DNA of 64,000 bases from Pseudomonadota bacterium (GCA_023423275.1 JAFAFW010000056.1:1-64000); one strand, 5' to 3'; counted from the first letter of the stretch, positions 1-9,554 are shown. Notes: a model not told the origin generated them from the letters alone. A program made the numbers and translations.

Positions 1-35
1 GGCCCATCGGAAACAATCTTGTCCTTGGTGCGCAT
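1..35 (-). CDS. N-terminal fragment of the next Yej permease (probable YejE), cut by window edge
   Basis: Only the first 11 codons are inside the window, starting at an ATG on the minus strand and reading MRTKDKIVSDG. The start lies 9 bases past the stop codon of the YejB-like permease, with a GGAG close upstream. The order binding protein, YejB, YejE, YejF is the usual one for this importer, so the second permease is expected here. The identity is inferred from position only, because too little sequence is visible to recognise the family. Confidence 0.45.
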   Translation of the reverse strand, partial: MRTKDKIVSDG

Positions 36-44
36 CTCCACGGC

Positions 45-1160
45 CTAGACCTCCCGGCTCTCGAAGTCGATCCGTGGGTCGATCAGCGTGTAGATGAAAT
101 CCGAAACCAGATTCACCACCAGCCCGAGCAACGAGAAAATGTAGAGGGTGGCGAACACCACCGGATAATCCCGGTTGATGATGCTTTCGAAGCCGAGCAG
201 GCCCAGTCCGTCGAGCGAGAAGATGGTTTCGATCAGCAGCGAACCTGTAAAGAATGCGCTGATGAAAGCACTCGGGAAACCGGCGATGATGAGCAGCATC
301 GCATTGCGAAACACGTGACCGTAGAGAACCTGCTGCTCACCAAGTCCCTTCGATCGCGCCGTCAGCACGTATTGCTTGCGGATCTCATCGAGAAAGGAAT
401 TCTTGGTCAGGAACGTCATGGTGGTGAACGCGCCCAGCGACATGGCGATGATCGGCAACGTGAGGTGCCAGAAGTAATCCATCACCTTGCCCGCCAACGA
501 CAGGTCATTCCAATATTCCGAGGTCAGGCCGCGCGACGGAAACCATTGGAAGAATGAGCCACCGGCAAACAGCACGAGAAGCAGGACCGCGACGAGAAAC
601 CCAGGCACGGCGTAGCCGATGACGAGGACGCCGCTCGACCAAGTGTCGAAGCGCTCGCCGTCGCGCATAGCCTTGCGGATGCCGAGCGGAATGGAAATGA
701 GATAGGTGAGCAGCGTCATCCATATGCCGAGCGAAATCGAGACCGGCAGCTTTTCCTTGATGAGCTGAATCACGCTGATGTCGCGGAAATAGCTGCGCCC
801 GAAATCGAACACCAGGAAGTTTTTCATCATCAGCAGAAAGCGCTCGTGTGCCGGCTTATCGAAGCCGAACTGCTTTTCGAGCTGGCGGATGAATTCCGGG
901 TCCAATCCCTGCGCCCCACGATAACGTGAACCGCCGCCCTGATCCTGGCCCGCCGTTTGCTGGGCGGATTGACCGGCCATGCCGTCACCCCCTCCACCGC
1001 CGATGCGAGACGTTGCGGAAACATCGGTTCCGGAAATCTGAGCGATGACGCGTTCAATCGGTCCGCCTGGCGCGAACTGAATGATGATGAAACTGATGAT
1101 CATGATCCCGATCATGGTCGGGAAGATCAAAAGAATGCGCTTGAGAAGATAAGCTCCCAT
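45..1160 (-). CDS. yejB: ABC transporter permease, YejB type (microcin C / oligopeptide import)
   Basis: Inner-membrane permease of a peptide importer; in enterobacteria YejABEF takes up microcin C and short peptides. The 371-residue protein begins with a membrane helix at about residues 7-28. The BPD_transp_1 domain fills about residues 140-365, with an EAA-type coupling loop around residue 268 (RSKGLGEQQVLYGHVFRNA). Between the first helix and the core lies a long Gly/Gln/Ser-rich loop (about residues 46-85, including GGGGG) that is not conserved in the family and should face the periplasm. It follows the second binding protein by 45 bases and is probably in the same operon. Family identity is secure; the true substrate is not known. 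Confidence 0.9.
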   Translation of the reverse strand: MGAYLLKRILLIFPTMIGIMIISFIIIQFAPGGPIERVIAQISGTDVSATSRIGGGGGDGMAGQSAQQTAGQDQGGGSRYRGAQGLDPEFIRQLEKQFGFDKPAHERFLLMMKNFLVFDFGRSYFRDISVIQLIKEKLPVSISLGIWMTLLTYLISIPLGIRKAMRDGERFDTWSSGVLVIGYAVPGFLVAVLLLVLFAGGSFFQWFPSRGLTSEYWNDLSLAGKVMDYFWHLTLPIIAMSLGAFTTMTFLTKNSFLDEIRKQYVLTARSKGLGEQQVLYGHVFRNAMLLIIAGFPSAFISAFFTGSLLIETIFSLDGLGLLGFESIINRDYPVVFATLYIFSLLGLVVNLVSDFIYTLIDPRIDFESREV

Positions 1161-1205
1161 GCCGGGCCGGCTACTCCAGTTGAGTTCAGCAGATCCGAGT
1201 ATTGC

Positions 1206-3056
1206 CTAAAGCTTCGCGGCTTTCTCCGCGTCGAACCACCACGTGTCGACAACGCCGCGATCATAGCGCGGCTTGACCTCCGGTCGAGAGAACTTGTTCC
1301 AGTGCGCGATATTATGAGCCGCCTTGTACCAGTGCGGAACCCAATAATGCCCGGCCCTCAGCACCCGATCGAGCGCTCGTGTGGCGGCCAATAGATCCTG
1401 CCGGGTCCTGGCCTCGACGACCTTGGCCGCCAGAGCATCGATGACGGGGCTTTTGATGCCGGCAAGATTGTAGCTGCCATCCGTATCGGCTGAAGCACTG
1501 CCGAAAAAATTGCTGAGTTCGACGCCGGGCGTCAGCCGCATGGCATAGCGCTGCGTCACGATATCGAAATCGAAACTCTTGACCCGCCGCTCGTATTGCG
1601 CGGGATCGACCCGGCGGATGCTCGCGGCAATGCCGATGGCCTGCAGGTTTTTGACGTAAGGCCCGAGAACACGCTCAAACGTCGGCTCGTTGATCAGGAA
1701 CTCGACCTCGAGCGGAGCCCCGGTTTTGTCGACGCGCCGGCCGTTCTTGAGCTCCCAGCCCGCCTCGCCGAGAAGCTGCGCCGCCTGCCGCAGCAACCGC
1801 CGATCGGCACCGCTGCCGTCCGAAACCGGAGACGTCACCGGCTCGTCGAAAACTTCGGCCGGCAGTTGGTCGCGGAACGGCTCCAACAATGCAAGCTCCT
1901 CCGGGGAGGGCCTGCCGATAGCCTTCATATCGGAATTCTCGAAATAGCTATTGGTGCGTTTGTAAAGACCGAAGAAAATGTTCTTGTTCGTCCACTCGTA
2001 GTCGAATGCGAAATCAAGTGCCTTGCGCACCCGCGGATCGGAGAACTTCGCGCGTCGCGTATTGATGAAAAAGCCCTGCGCGCCTGACGGGCTGTCGTCC
2101 GGCATGTCGAGCAGCACCATGCGCCCACTGCGCACCTGTGGGATATCATAGGCGGTCGCCCAATCGCGGGCCGTGAATTCCTCGCGCAAATCGTAGCTGC
2201 CAGCCTTCAGACTTTCGAGTTGCGCCGTGCGGTCGCGAAAATACTCGTAGCGGATTTCATCAAAATTGTAGCGTCCGCGATTGACCGGCAGATCCTTCGC
2301 CCAATAGTCCGTGCGCCTCTTATAGGTTGCGAACGTGCCCTGTTTGAAATTGGAAATGAGGTAAGGACCCGACCCAAGAGGCGGTTCGAGCGTCGTCTCA
2401 TCGAAGTTGCGCGTGGAGTAATAGGCCTTTGACAGGATCGGCAGTGCCGCGACGATCAGCGGAAGGTCGCGCAGATTATTGCCCTGGAAACTATAGCGTA
2501 CCCGGTGCGTGTCGAGCGCTTCGGCCTTTACGACATCCCGCAAGGAAATGCGATAAACCGGATGCCCTTTCGATTTCAGGGTATCGAAACTGAAGACGAC
2601 ATCCTCAGCCGTCACCTCCGAGCCGTCGGAAAAGCGTGCTTCCGGGCGCATTTCGAAGGTCACCGATGCGCGATCCGCAGACACCTCCGCAGAACGAGCA
2701 ACGAGACCGTAAACCGCGTCCGGCTCATCCAGCGCGCGAACCATCAGGCTGTCGAATAGAAGTCCCAATCCCTGTTCGGAGTCGCCGCGCAGAATGAACG
2801 GGTTGAAGCTGTCGAACGAGATCAGCGCCGCCGGACCGACGAGAGCCATGCGCCCTCCCTTCGGTGCATCCGGACGCACATATTCGAAATGCTGGAAATC
2901 GGGCGGATATTTCAGCTCGCCGAACGCGGAAAGCCCGTGCCGCCCCACTTCACTTTCGGAAGCCCGGACGGACGCTGATCCCGCCATGAAGAAAGTCGCA
3001 ACGAGGAGAACCGCGAACATGCGCGCCATGAGGACGTCCCGCCCCGTCAACCTCAT
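1206..3056 (-). CDS. Extracellular solute-binding protein, YejA-like (second copy)
   Basis: Periplasmic binding component (SBP_bac_5 family) of the Yej-type peptide importer, 616 residues from the chosen start. A short signal peptide is visible (MARMFAVLLVATFFMAGSA, then an Ala-Ser rich cleavage region), followed by the YejA-like opening HGLSAFGELKYPPDFQHFEY. The ATG overlaps the stop codon of the preceding binding-protein gene in an ATGA arrangement, with GGAG upstream, so the two are probably translationally coupled; this is why the longer reading frame was not used. It is clearly homologous to its neighbour across the whole length but diverged, so it looks like an old tandem duplication with possibly different peptide preference. 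Confidence 0.88.
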   Translation of the reverse strand: MRLTGRDVLMARMFAVLLVATFFMAGSASVRASESEVGRHGLSAFGELKYPPDFQHFEYVRPDAPKGGRMALVGPAALISFDSFNPFILRGDSEQGLGLLFDSLMVRALDEPDAVYGLVARSAEVSADRASVTFEMRPEARFSDGSEVTAEDVVFSFDTLKSKGHPVYRISLRDVVKAEALDTHRVRYSFQGNNLRDLPLIVAALPILSKAYYSTRNFDETTLEPPLGSGPYLISNFKQGTFATYKRRTDYWAKDLPVNRGRYNFDEIRYEYFRDRTAQLESLKAGSYDLREEFTARDWATAYDIPQVRSGRMVLLDMPDDSPSGAQGFFINTRRAKFSDPRVRKALDFAFDYEWTNKNIFFGLYKRTNSYFENSDMKAIGRPSPEELALLEPFRDQLPAEVFDEPVTSPVSDGSGADRRLLRQAAQLLGEAGWELKNGRRVDKTGAPLEVEFLINEPTFERVLGPYVKNLQAIGIAASIRRVDPAQYERRVKSFDFDIVTQRYAMRLTPGVELSNFFGSASADTDGSYNLAGIKSPVIDALAAKVVEARTRQDLLAATRALDRVLRAGHYWVPHWYKAAHNIAHWNKFSRPEVKPRYDRGVVDTWWFDAEKAAKL

Positions 3057-4927
3057 CTGCCACGCTCCGCCATCAACTTCTTCTCGGCTGCCGCATCGAC
3101 CCACCATACGCGCAGGAAGGATGCGGATTGCTCGGGCAGTCTTTCAGGCCGACCGAACATGTTCCACAGCGCAATGCGCTCGTAAGGCGTATGCCATTGC
3201 GGAATGACGTAGAAATTCCAGAGCAGCACCCGGTCGAGGGCACGGGTCGCCGCCACCAGGTCTTCGCGATTCTTGGCGTAGATAACCTTATCGATCAGCT
3301 TATCGATGGCCGGATTTTTGATACCGATCGAATTCCGGCTGCCTTCGACATCGGCAGCCGCCGAGCCCCAGAAGTCGCGCTGCTCGTTTCCGGGTGAGAT
3401 CGACTGGGGAAACGAGTCGACGATGATGTCGAAATCGAACGTATCGGAGCGGCGCTGATACTGCGAGGTGTCAACAATCCGGACGGAGGTCTTGATGCCG
3501 AGACGTTCCAGATTGGTCTTGAACGGCAGCACGACCCGCTCGAAGTCAGGCTGCACGAGCAGAAACTCGACATTCAGCTCGTCACCGGCCGCATTGGTCA
3601 GCACGCCGTTCTTCGGCTTCCACCCGGCTTCGGCCAGCAGCTTCGCCGCCTCGCGAAGGTTGTTACGCTGGTCCGCCGGCGTCTTGTTGACTGGGTTTTT
3701 CCATTCCGTCGTGAAAACCTCCGGAGGGACGTCCTTTTCGACTTCCTTCAGGATCTCCAGCTCCCGTCCGGTCGGCAAGCCTGTCGCCTGCAGCTCCGAA
3801 TTGCCGAAGAAGCTGTCGACGCGGCTGTACAGATCATAGAACAGGTTCTTGTTCATCCATTCGAAGTCGAACGCCAAATTGAAAGCGCGCCGCACCCGCG
3901 GATCCTGAAACGCCTTCCGGCGAATGTTCATCGCGAACGCCTGCATGGCCGTCACGGTTTTGACGGGAATCTGCTCCTTCTTGATCCACCCGCGCTTCAC
4001 GGCTTCGAAATCGTAAGCCGTTGCCCAGTTCTTGGCGCTGGTTTCGCGCCAGAAGTCGATCCCGCCCGACTTGAAAGCCTCGAAGGCCGGCACACGATCG
4101 CGGAAATAGGTGAAGTGAATTTCGTTGAAGTTCCACTGGCCAATCGAAACCGGCAGATCCTTGGCCCACCAGTCCTTCACGCGCTCATAGATGATGCCGC
4201 GTCCGGGATCGAACGACTTGATCTTGTAAGGTCCCGAGCCGAGCGGCATTTCGAGCGAACTGCGCGACAGGTCCCGCGGCTCGCCATTCGCGCTCTTGCC
4301 CTCCCAGAAATGCTTCGGAAGCACCGAGAGTTGACCGACGATGAGCGGCAGTTCGCGATTGCCCGTCTGGTCGAAGCGGAAGGTGACTTCATGCTCGCCG
4401 GTCTTCTCGACCTTCACGACGTTACGGTAATACGCGTTGTATTGCGGATGGGCTTTTTTCAGCGCCTCGAGCGAGAAGACGACGTCCTCCGGCGTGATCG
4501 GCTTGCCATCATGGAACCGTGCTTCCGGCCTCAGGCCGAATGTCGCGGATGAAAAGTCATCCGGGTAGGACACCCATTCCGCAATCAGCCCGTATTCGGT
4601 CGAGGGTTCATCGGGGCTCGACGTCATGAGCTGATCGTAAATCAGTCCAAGACCGGTCGCCGGACTGCCGCGGACGGAAAAGCCATTCAGGCTGTCGAAC
4701 GAGCCGAGCGCCCAATTCCGAACCGTACCACCCTTGGGCGCGTCGCGATTGACCCAGTCGAACTGTTTGAAATCAGGACTGAATTTTGGCTCACCCACGA
4801 GGGACAAGGCATGATGGCGGGCCTTCTCGTCGGCGCGCAATTCCGTGTTGGCAGTACCCAGAGCCAGCGCCGCAAGCGCCAACAGGCATAGTCCCCTGCC
4901 CAGGCTCCGGTGATTACGAACGTGCAT
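3053..4927 (-). CDS. yejA: Extracellular solute-binding protein, YejA-like (first copy)
   Basis: Periplasmic SBP_bac_5 peptide-binding protein of 624 residues and the first gene of the Yej-type operon. The start at MHVRNHRSLGRGLCLLALAA gives a normal signal peptide (basic n-region, Leu/Ala-rich core, ending near ANTELRADE), and GGAG lies about 10 bases upstream. The reading frame continues further upstream without signal-peptide character, so the longer version was rejected. The family opening HALSLVGEPKFSPDFKQFDW is visible. The gene overlaps the second binding-protein gene by 4 bases. It should deliver peptides to the YejB/YejE channel; substrate is inferred from family. Confidence 0.88.
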   Translation of the reverse strand: MHVRNHRSLGRGLCLLALAALALGTANTELRADEKARHHALSLVGEPKFSPDFKQFDWVNRDAPKGGTVRNWALGSFDSLNGFSVRGSPATGLGLIYDQLMTSSPDEPSTEYGLIAEWVSYPDDFSSATFGLRPEARFHDGKPITPEDVVFSLEALKKAHPQYNAYYRNVVKVEKTGEHEVTFRFDQTGNRELPLIVGQLSVLPKHFWEGKSANGEPRDLSRSSLEMPLGSGPYKIKSFDPGRGIIYERVKDWWAKDLPVSIGQWNFNEIHFTYFRDRVPAFEAFKSGGIDFWRETSAKNWATAYDFEAVKRGWIKKEQIPVKTVTAMQAFAMNIRRKAFQDPRVRRAFNLAFDFEWMNKNLFYDLYSRVDSFFGNSELQATGLPTGRELEILKEVEKDVPPEVFTTEWKNPVNKTPADQRNNLREAAKLLAEAGWKPKNGVLTNAAGDELNVEFLLVQPDFERVVLPFKTNLERLGIKTSVRIVDTSQYQRRSDTFDFDIIVDSFPQSISPGNEQRDFWGSAAADVEGSRNSIGIKNPAIDKLIDKVIYAKNREDLVAATRALDRVLLWNFYVIPQWHTPYERIALWNMFGRPERLPEQSASFLRVWWVDAAAEKKLMAERGR

Positions 4928-5148
4928 CGATATCGTTTCTCCGTATCGCGAAAGCCCGACGGAGTTGCCGCGGCCTCTCCGGTGAAGTGGGCTTCCGCAG
5001 TGCGAAAACAACGGTTCGACTGCCCTTATAGCAGCAAATACGGCCCCGCCAATTCGATGGCAGGGTCGCATGTGTTAATTCACGATGGGTTACACAACAA
5101 GCAGGCGCCAGGGCGCAATCGCTCCAGCGTTGTCCCGGCCAGAACCGC

Positions 5149-5691
5149 TCAGTTCGGCAGCGCCGAGGGACTGTCGCTCAGGGTCCGCAGATAAACGATG
5201 AGATCTGCAAGCTCCGCGTTATCCTTGATGCCCGCGAAGGCCATCTTGTTGCCCGGGGCGAACCCACGCGGATCGTGCAGATAGTTGGCGAGATCGTCGT
5301 AGCTCCAATCGCCGCCTTTGCCCTTGATGGCGTTCGAATAGTTGAAGCCCTCGTGGCTGCCCTTCGGGCGCCCGACAATGCCGTAGAGGTTCGGACCGGT
5401 GGTGTTCTTACCGCCCTTGTCGGCAGTGTGGCACGTGGCGCAGCGCTTGAACGCGGCCTGTCCGTTGCCCGGGTCACCCTTCTTCAGCAGCTCATGGAAG
5501 GCAACGAGGTCGACGCCCTTCGGAGCCGCCGTCTCACCGCCGCCTTCAGCAGGCGGAGCCACCGGCAGCGTGAAGCCCGGCTTCTCCAGCTTTCCACTGG
5601 AACGCAGCTCAATGAACGTCGCCGTTCCAAACATCAGCAGGAGAGCCGACAGTACGGCCCCGGCGATCTTGTTAAACTCGAAGCTGTCCAT
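5149..5691 (-). CDS. Membrane-anchored class I cytochrome c (c552/CycM type)
   Basis: Electron carrier of 180 residues held to the membrane by one N-terminal helix (residues 8-27). A Pro/Gly/Glu-rich linker (about 37-60) leads to a class I haem domain with CATCH at residues 84-88 and the probable axial methionine at M150 (GNKMAFAG). Such anchored cytochromes can pass electrons from complex III to terminal oxidases in alphaproteobacteria. It is divergent from kdsB, and the cytochrome c/kdsB/pheA neighbourhood is common in the group. No oxidase gene is adjacent; the only oxidase subunit in the window lies near 53 kb. Confidence 0.9.
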   Translation of the reverse strand: MDSFEFNKIAGAVLSALLLMFGTATFIELRSSGKLEKPGFTLPVAPPAEGGGETAAPKGVDLVAFHELLKKGDPGNGQAAFKRCATCHTADKGGKNTTGPNLYGIVGRPKGSHEGFNYSNAIKGKGGDWSYDDLANYLHDPRGFAPGNKMAFAGIKDNAELADLIVYLRTLSDSPSALPN

Positions 5692-5872
5692 TCAGCGCCC
5701 CAGCCCTCTGCCCGTCGCTTGTTTTGCGGTCGAGTCGCCCCGTACACCAACCGGCGGCGACTATAGAAAGTCTCTTTTTTCTTGCAACCCGACAAGGGCA
5801 TGTTCTAGCCGCATGCCCCGAGACCAATTGTCACCGGACGAAATCCCGACGTCAGCGCTTTGGAAAGCCCAC

Positions 5873-6613
5873 ATGGCCAACTCTCTCGTCGTCATCCCCG
5901 CGCGCATGCAGGCGACCCGCCTGCCCGGAAAGCCGCTCGCGGACATCCACGGCAAGCCTATGATCGTCCACGTCTGGGAGCGTGCACAAGCCGCAGGATG
6001 TGGCCGCGTTATCGTGGCCACGGATTCCCCTGACATCGCGGCCGCGGTGCACACGGCGGGTGGCGAAGCCGTCATGACGCGGGCCGATCACGCCTCCGGT
6101 TCCGACCGGGCCTTCGAGGCGGTGACCGCCATCGATCCCGACGGCGCATGTGAAATCGTCGTCAATCTCCAGGGCGATCTTCCGACATTGGAAGCGCATC
6201 TCGTTCGCGAGTGCATCGCCCCCCTCGACAACGCCGCCGTCGATATCGCGACACTCGGCTGCGAGATCCGCGACGCGGACGAAAAGACCGCCCCGAGCGT
6301 CGTCAAGATCGTCGGCACGAGCGTCGGCGCCTCAGCCCCCAACCGACTGCGGGCGCTGTACTTTACACGCACGACGGCCCCTTACGGCGATGGACCGCTT
6401 TATCATCACATCGGCCTCTATGCGTACCGCCGCGGCGCCCTGGCACGGTTCGTGACGCTCAGTCCGTCGCCGCTCGAACAGCGCGAAAAGTTGGAGCAGT
6501 TGCGTGCCCTGGAGAACGGCCTGCGCATCGACGTTGCGCTCGTTGACACGGTTCCGCTGGGTGTCGATACTCCGGCCGACTTGGAGCGGGCCCGCCGGCT
6601 ACTTGCGCCCTGA
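5873..6613 (+). CDS. kdsB: 3-deoxy-manno-octulosonate cytidylyltransferase
   Basis: Activates KDO to CMP-KDO for the lipopolysaccharide inner core; cytosolic. The chosen start gives 246 residues, the usual family length, with the nucleotide-binding loop VVIPARMQATRLPGKPL directly after the start, as in other KdsB proteins. An alternative ATG 60 bases upstream (5813) would add a tail with no family match. Further motifs are VATDSPDIA, the VVNLQGDLP segment and the C-terminal LEQLRALENGLRIDV. It is followed 52 bases downstream by pheA on the same strand and is divergent from cytochrome c. Presence of this gene implies a KDO-containing LPS. Confidence 0.95.
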   Translation: MANSLVVIPARMQATRLPGKPLADIHGKPMIVHVWERAQAAGCGRVIVATDSPDIAAAVHTAGGEAVMTRADHASGSDRAFEAVTAIDPDGACEIVVNLQGDLPTLEAHLVRECIAPLDNAAVDIATLGCEIRDADEKTAPSVVKIVGTSVGASAPNRLRALYFTRTTAPYGDGPLYHHIGLYAYRRGALARFVTLSPSPLEQREKLEQLRALENGLRIDVALVDTVPLGVDTPADLERARRLLAP

Positions 6614-6665
6614 AAATCGTGCGCGCCGGACAGGTCGGCCGCTTGCCTCAAACCTACGAAGTGTC

Positions 6666-7601
6666 ATGCCACAATCCAGAACGAAATTACCCGGCAGGGC
6701 CGCAGGCTCCCATTCCCGGCCCGCGACGCACGATGCAAACGCCAAGCTGCGCGTGTCCTATCAAGGCGAGCCCGGCGCAAATTCGCATCTGGCGAGTCTG
6801 GAAGTGTTTCCTGATTGTGACCCGGTGGCGTGCCCGACGTTCGAGGACGCGCTCGCTTCGGTGAAGTCTGGCGACACTCATTATGCGATGATTCCGATCG
6901 AGAATTCCGTTGCCGGACGGGTTGCCGATATCCACCACCTGCTGCCCAACGCCCAGCTCTATATCGTCGGCGAGCACTTCCTGCGCGTGCGCCATCAGCT
7001 CATGGCCCGGCCGGGAGCCAGCCTCGACAGCATCAAATCCGTGATGAGCCATACCCAGGCACTCGGCCAATGCCGCAACACGTTGCGCCGCCTTGGTCTG
7101 CGACCGGTGCCGGAGGCGGATACGGCAGGCTCTGCACGGCTCGTCAGTGAGCAGGACGATCTGACCCAGGCCGCCATCGCCTCGACACTGGCCGCTGAAA
7201 TCTACGGCCTCAAGATCCTGAAAAGCGACATCGAGGACGAGGCGCACAACACGACGCGGTTCGTGATCCTGGCGGCAGAGCCCGACGACGCCGAGCCCGG
7301 CAAGGGGCCGTTCGTGACCACATTCCTGTTCCGCGTCCGCAACGTTCCGGCGGCGCTTTACAAGGCGATGGGCGGGTTCGCGACCAACGGTGTCAACATG
7401 ACCAAGCTGGAATCCTACCAGGTCAACGGCGCTTTCATTGCCACGATGTTCTACGCCGATATCGACGGCCATCCCGCCGACGAGCCAGTGCGGCTTGCCA
7501 TGGAGGAGCTGTCGTTCTTCTCCTCCGAGCTGTATGTCCTTGGGACATACCCCGCCAGTCCGTATCGGGCTCAAGTGATCCGCAACGCCGGGCTTGGCTA
7601 A
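6666..7601 (+). CDS. pheA: Prephenate dehydratase with ACT regulatory domain
   Basis: Converts prephenate to phenylpyruvate in phenylalanine synthesis. The 311-residue form starts at MPQSRTKLPGRAAG; the reading frame extends upstream into kdsB but without family similarity. The catalytic domain runs from about residue 30 (VSYQGEPGANSHLA) to the NTTRFVIL segment, which carries the Thr-Arg-Phe catalytic motif. The ACT domain follows, with VPAALYKAM and NMTKLESYQ, which correspond to the GALV and ESRP phenylalanine-binding motifs, so feedback inhibition by Phe is likely. There is no chorismate mutase domain, as usual for the monofunctional alphaproteobacterial enzyme. Confidence 0.95.
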   Translation: MPQSRTKLPGRAAGSHSRPATHDANAKLRVSYQGEPGANSHLASLEVFPDCDPVACPTFEDALASVKSGDTHYAMIPIENSVAGRVADIHHLLPNAQLYIVGEHFLRVRHQLMARPGASLDSIKSVMSHTQALGQCRNTLRRLGLRPVPEADTAGSARLVSEQDDLTQAAIASTLAAEIYGLKILKSDIEDEAHNTTRFVILAAEPDDAEPGKGPFVTTFLFRVRNVPAALYKAMGGFATNGVNMTKLESYQVNGAFIATMFYADIDGHPADEPVRLAMEELSFFSSELYVLGTYPASPYRAQVIRNAGLG

Positions 7602-7675
7602 GAGAGGCCGGGCTGGACCGCCTGGCGTCCGGATCCTCACAATGATCAACGATACGAGAAACCGGAGGACACGTC

Positions 7676-8425
7676 ATGAAGCTCAAGGATAAAGTCGCGA
7701 TCGTCACCGGCGGTGCGTCCGGCTTCGGCAAGGCGATCTGTGAGCTCTACGCCAAAGAGGGCGGAAAGGTCATGGTCGCCGACATCAACGGCCAGGGGGC
7801 GCGCGATGTCGCTCAGGGAATTGGTGCGTCCGCCGCCCATGTCGCCTGTGACGTCTCGAAAAAGAGCGACGTCGATGCCATGGTCGCCGATGCCGTGAAA
7901 ACGTTCGGCGGCGTCGACATCATGGTCAACAACGCCGGCTACACGCACAAAAACCAGCCGATGATGAATGTGACCGAGGCTGAGTTCGACCGCATCTACG
8001 ATGTCAACGTCAAGGCGATCTATCTGGCCGCGATGGCCTGCGTGCCCGAGATGGAAAAGCGCGGCGGCGGCGTCATCATCAACACCGCCTCGACCGCGGG
8101 CGTGCGGCCACGTCCGGGGCTGACCTGGTACAATGGCTCGAAGGGCGCGGCCATCATCCTCACCAAGTCGATGGCCGCTGAGCTGGCGCCGAAGAAGATC
8201 CGCGTCTGCGCCATCAATCCCGTCATAGGCGAGACCGGCATGCTGGAGCAGTTCATGGGTATGCCCGATACGCCCGAGAACCGCGCCAAGTTCCTGGCGA
8301 CGATTCCGCTCGGGCGCATGTCGAAGCCCGCCGATATCGCCAATGCGGCACTGTTCCTGGCCGATCCGGCGTCCGATTTCATCACCGGCGTCGCGCTGGA
8401 AGTCGACGGCGGACGATGCATCTAG
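7676..8425 (+). CDS. Short-chain dehydrogenase/reductase (SDR), classical type
   Basis: NAD(P)-dependent oxidoreductase of 249 residues with the full classical SDR signature: cofactor loop TGGASGFGK (11-19), NNAG (85-88), catalytic S139, Y152 and K156 in LTWYNGSKG, and the C-terminal GVALEVDGGRCI. A strong SD (GGAGGACACGTC) precedes the ATG. The acidic residue D36 after the second strand (VMVADING) suggests NAD rather than NADP preference. Annotation pipelines often call this kind glucose 1-dehydrogenase or 3-oxoacyl-ACP reductase, but nothing here fixes the substrate. Confidence 0.9.
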   Translation: MKLKDKVAIVTGGASGFGKAICELYAKEGGKVMVADINGQGARDVAQGIGASAAHVACDVSKKSDVDAMVADAVKTFGGVDIMVNNAGYTHKNQPMMNVTEAEFDRIYDVNVKAIYLAAMACVPEMEKRGGGVIINTASTAGVRPRPGLTWYNGSKGAAIILTKSMAAELAPKKIRVCAINPVIGETGMLEQFMGMPDTPENRAKFLATIPLGRMSKPADIANAALFLADPASDFITGVALEVDGGRCI

Positions 8426-8455
8426 CGCCGGTGGCCGATAGACCGCCTCGACGAA

Positions 8456-9403
8456 CTATTCGAGCCCTTCGGCGAACGCCACGATCAATGATCGGGCGAT
8501 CGCATGCTGACCGGGCACCCACAGGTTCTGCGGGTGCTTGCCTTCCAGCATCAGCTTGATATCCGCGCGCGGGAACCAGCGGGCATCCTGGATTTCATGC
8601 GGATCAACGGTAATCTCCGTCGTCTTGGCGAATCCGATGCAGCCGATCATCAGTGAGTGCGGGAACGGCCACGGCTGGGTGGCGTGAAACCGCACTTCGC
8701 CGACTTCGATGCCGGTTTCCTCCAGAGTCTCCCGGCGCACCGCGTTTTCAATATCCTCGCCCGGCTCGAGGAAACCGGCGATTGTCGACCACATGTTCTC
8801 ATCGAAGCGGGATTCGTGGCCAAGCATGCAGCGGCCACCTTCGCGATCCACGATCAGCATGATCACAACCGGATCGGTGCGCGGGAAATGGTCCTGTCCG
8901 CACGCCCAGCACTTGCGCCGCCATCCGCCGTCCTTGACCAGGGTCGTGCCGCCGCAATGGCCACAGCAGCGCGCATTCTCATGCCAGGCGGCAAGCCCCT
9001 TGGCCATGCCGAGCAGCGACAATTCCTCCGTCGGCAACACACCCTGCATCGCCAGCGAGCGCAGATCCACGATCGGACGCATGACCTCAAGGCCGCCCGG
9101 CGCGTTCCGCGCCCGGTGCTCGGTCACCGCGATGGCAAACCGCCCAGCTCCTGTTTCGGGCACCACGCCGAGAAACAACGAATCCGCAACCGGCATGCCG
9201 AGCCGCTGCAGCTCCTCGCGGGTAAACCAGCGAATATGCCCCTCAGTCCGCTCCGCATTCAATTCGATCACCGGTTTCTGATCGGCAAGAACGAGAAAGC
9301 GGGCTTCCGGCGCCGACAGCAGCCCTTCCAGATAGGCGACATCGCCTCGCTTCGGGCTTTGACGGTCGAGAAGCGTTGCGGCGCCGAGCGTCGGTTTGAA
9401 CAT
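8456..9403 (-). CDS. nudC: NAD(+) diphosphatase (NudC, Nudix family)
   Basis: Hydrolyses NADH/NAD to NMNH and AMP; family members also remove NAD caps from RNA. The start at MFKPTLGAATLL has a textbook GGAGGAAATCACG leader, giving 315 residues. Visible parts are an N-terminal NudC-like domain, a zinc ribbon with C147, C150, C165 and C168, the Nudix box at 210-232 (GFLEPGED...RRETLEETG), and the NudC-specific motif TQPWPFPHS at 242-250. It converges on the SDR gene, with 30 bases between the stop codons. Confidence 0.94.
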   Translation of the reverse strand: MFKPTLGAATLLDRQSPKRGDVAYLEGLLSAPEARFLVLADQKPVIELNAERTEGHIRWFTREELQRLGMPVADSLFLGVVPETGAGRFAIAVTEHRARNAPGGLEVMRPIVDLRSLAMQGVLPTEELSLLGMAKGLAAWHENARCCGHCGGTTLVKDGGWRRKCWACGQDHFPRTDPVVIMLIVDREGGRCMLGHESRFDENMWSTIAGFLEPGEDIENAVRRETLEETGIEVGEVRFHATQPWPFPHSLMIGCIGFAKTTEITVDPHEIQDARWFPRADIKLMLEGKHPQNLWVPGQHAIARSLIVAFAEGLE

Positions 9404-9554
9404 CGTGATTTCCTCCAGAGGAGCGCATAGAGAGCACAGCCGCGCCGTGTTGCGCAATCGGCTTGCACACAGAGCTGACCGGCAAGGTGAAACACGCGTG
9501 GTTCCCGATGCAGGATCGCGGCGAATGCATCTTCGTGTTGATCTCGCAACCCGA

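Noticed and set aside
5399..5872. Upstream extension of the kdsB frame across the cytochrome c gene
   Set aside because: It is the antisense of the cytochrome c gene; KdsB homologues begin right at the VVIPAR motif.
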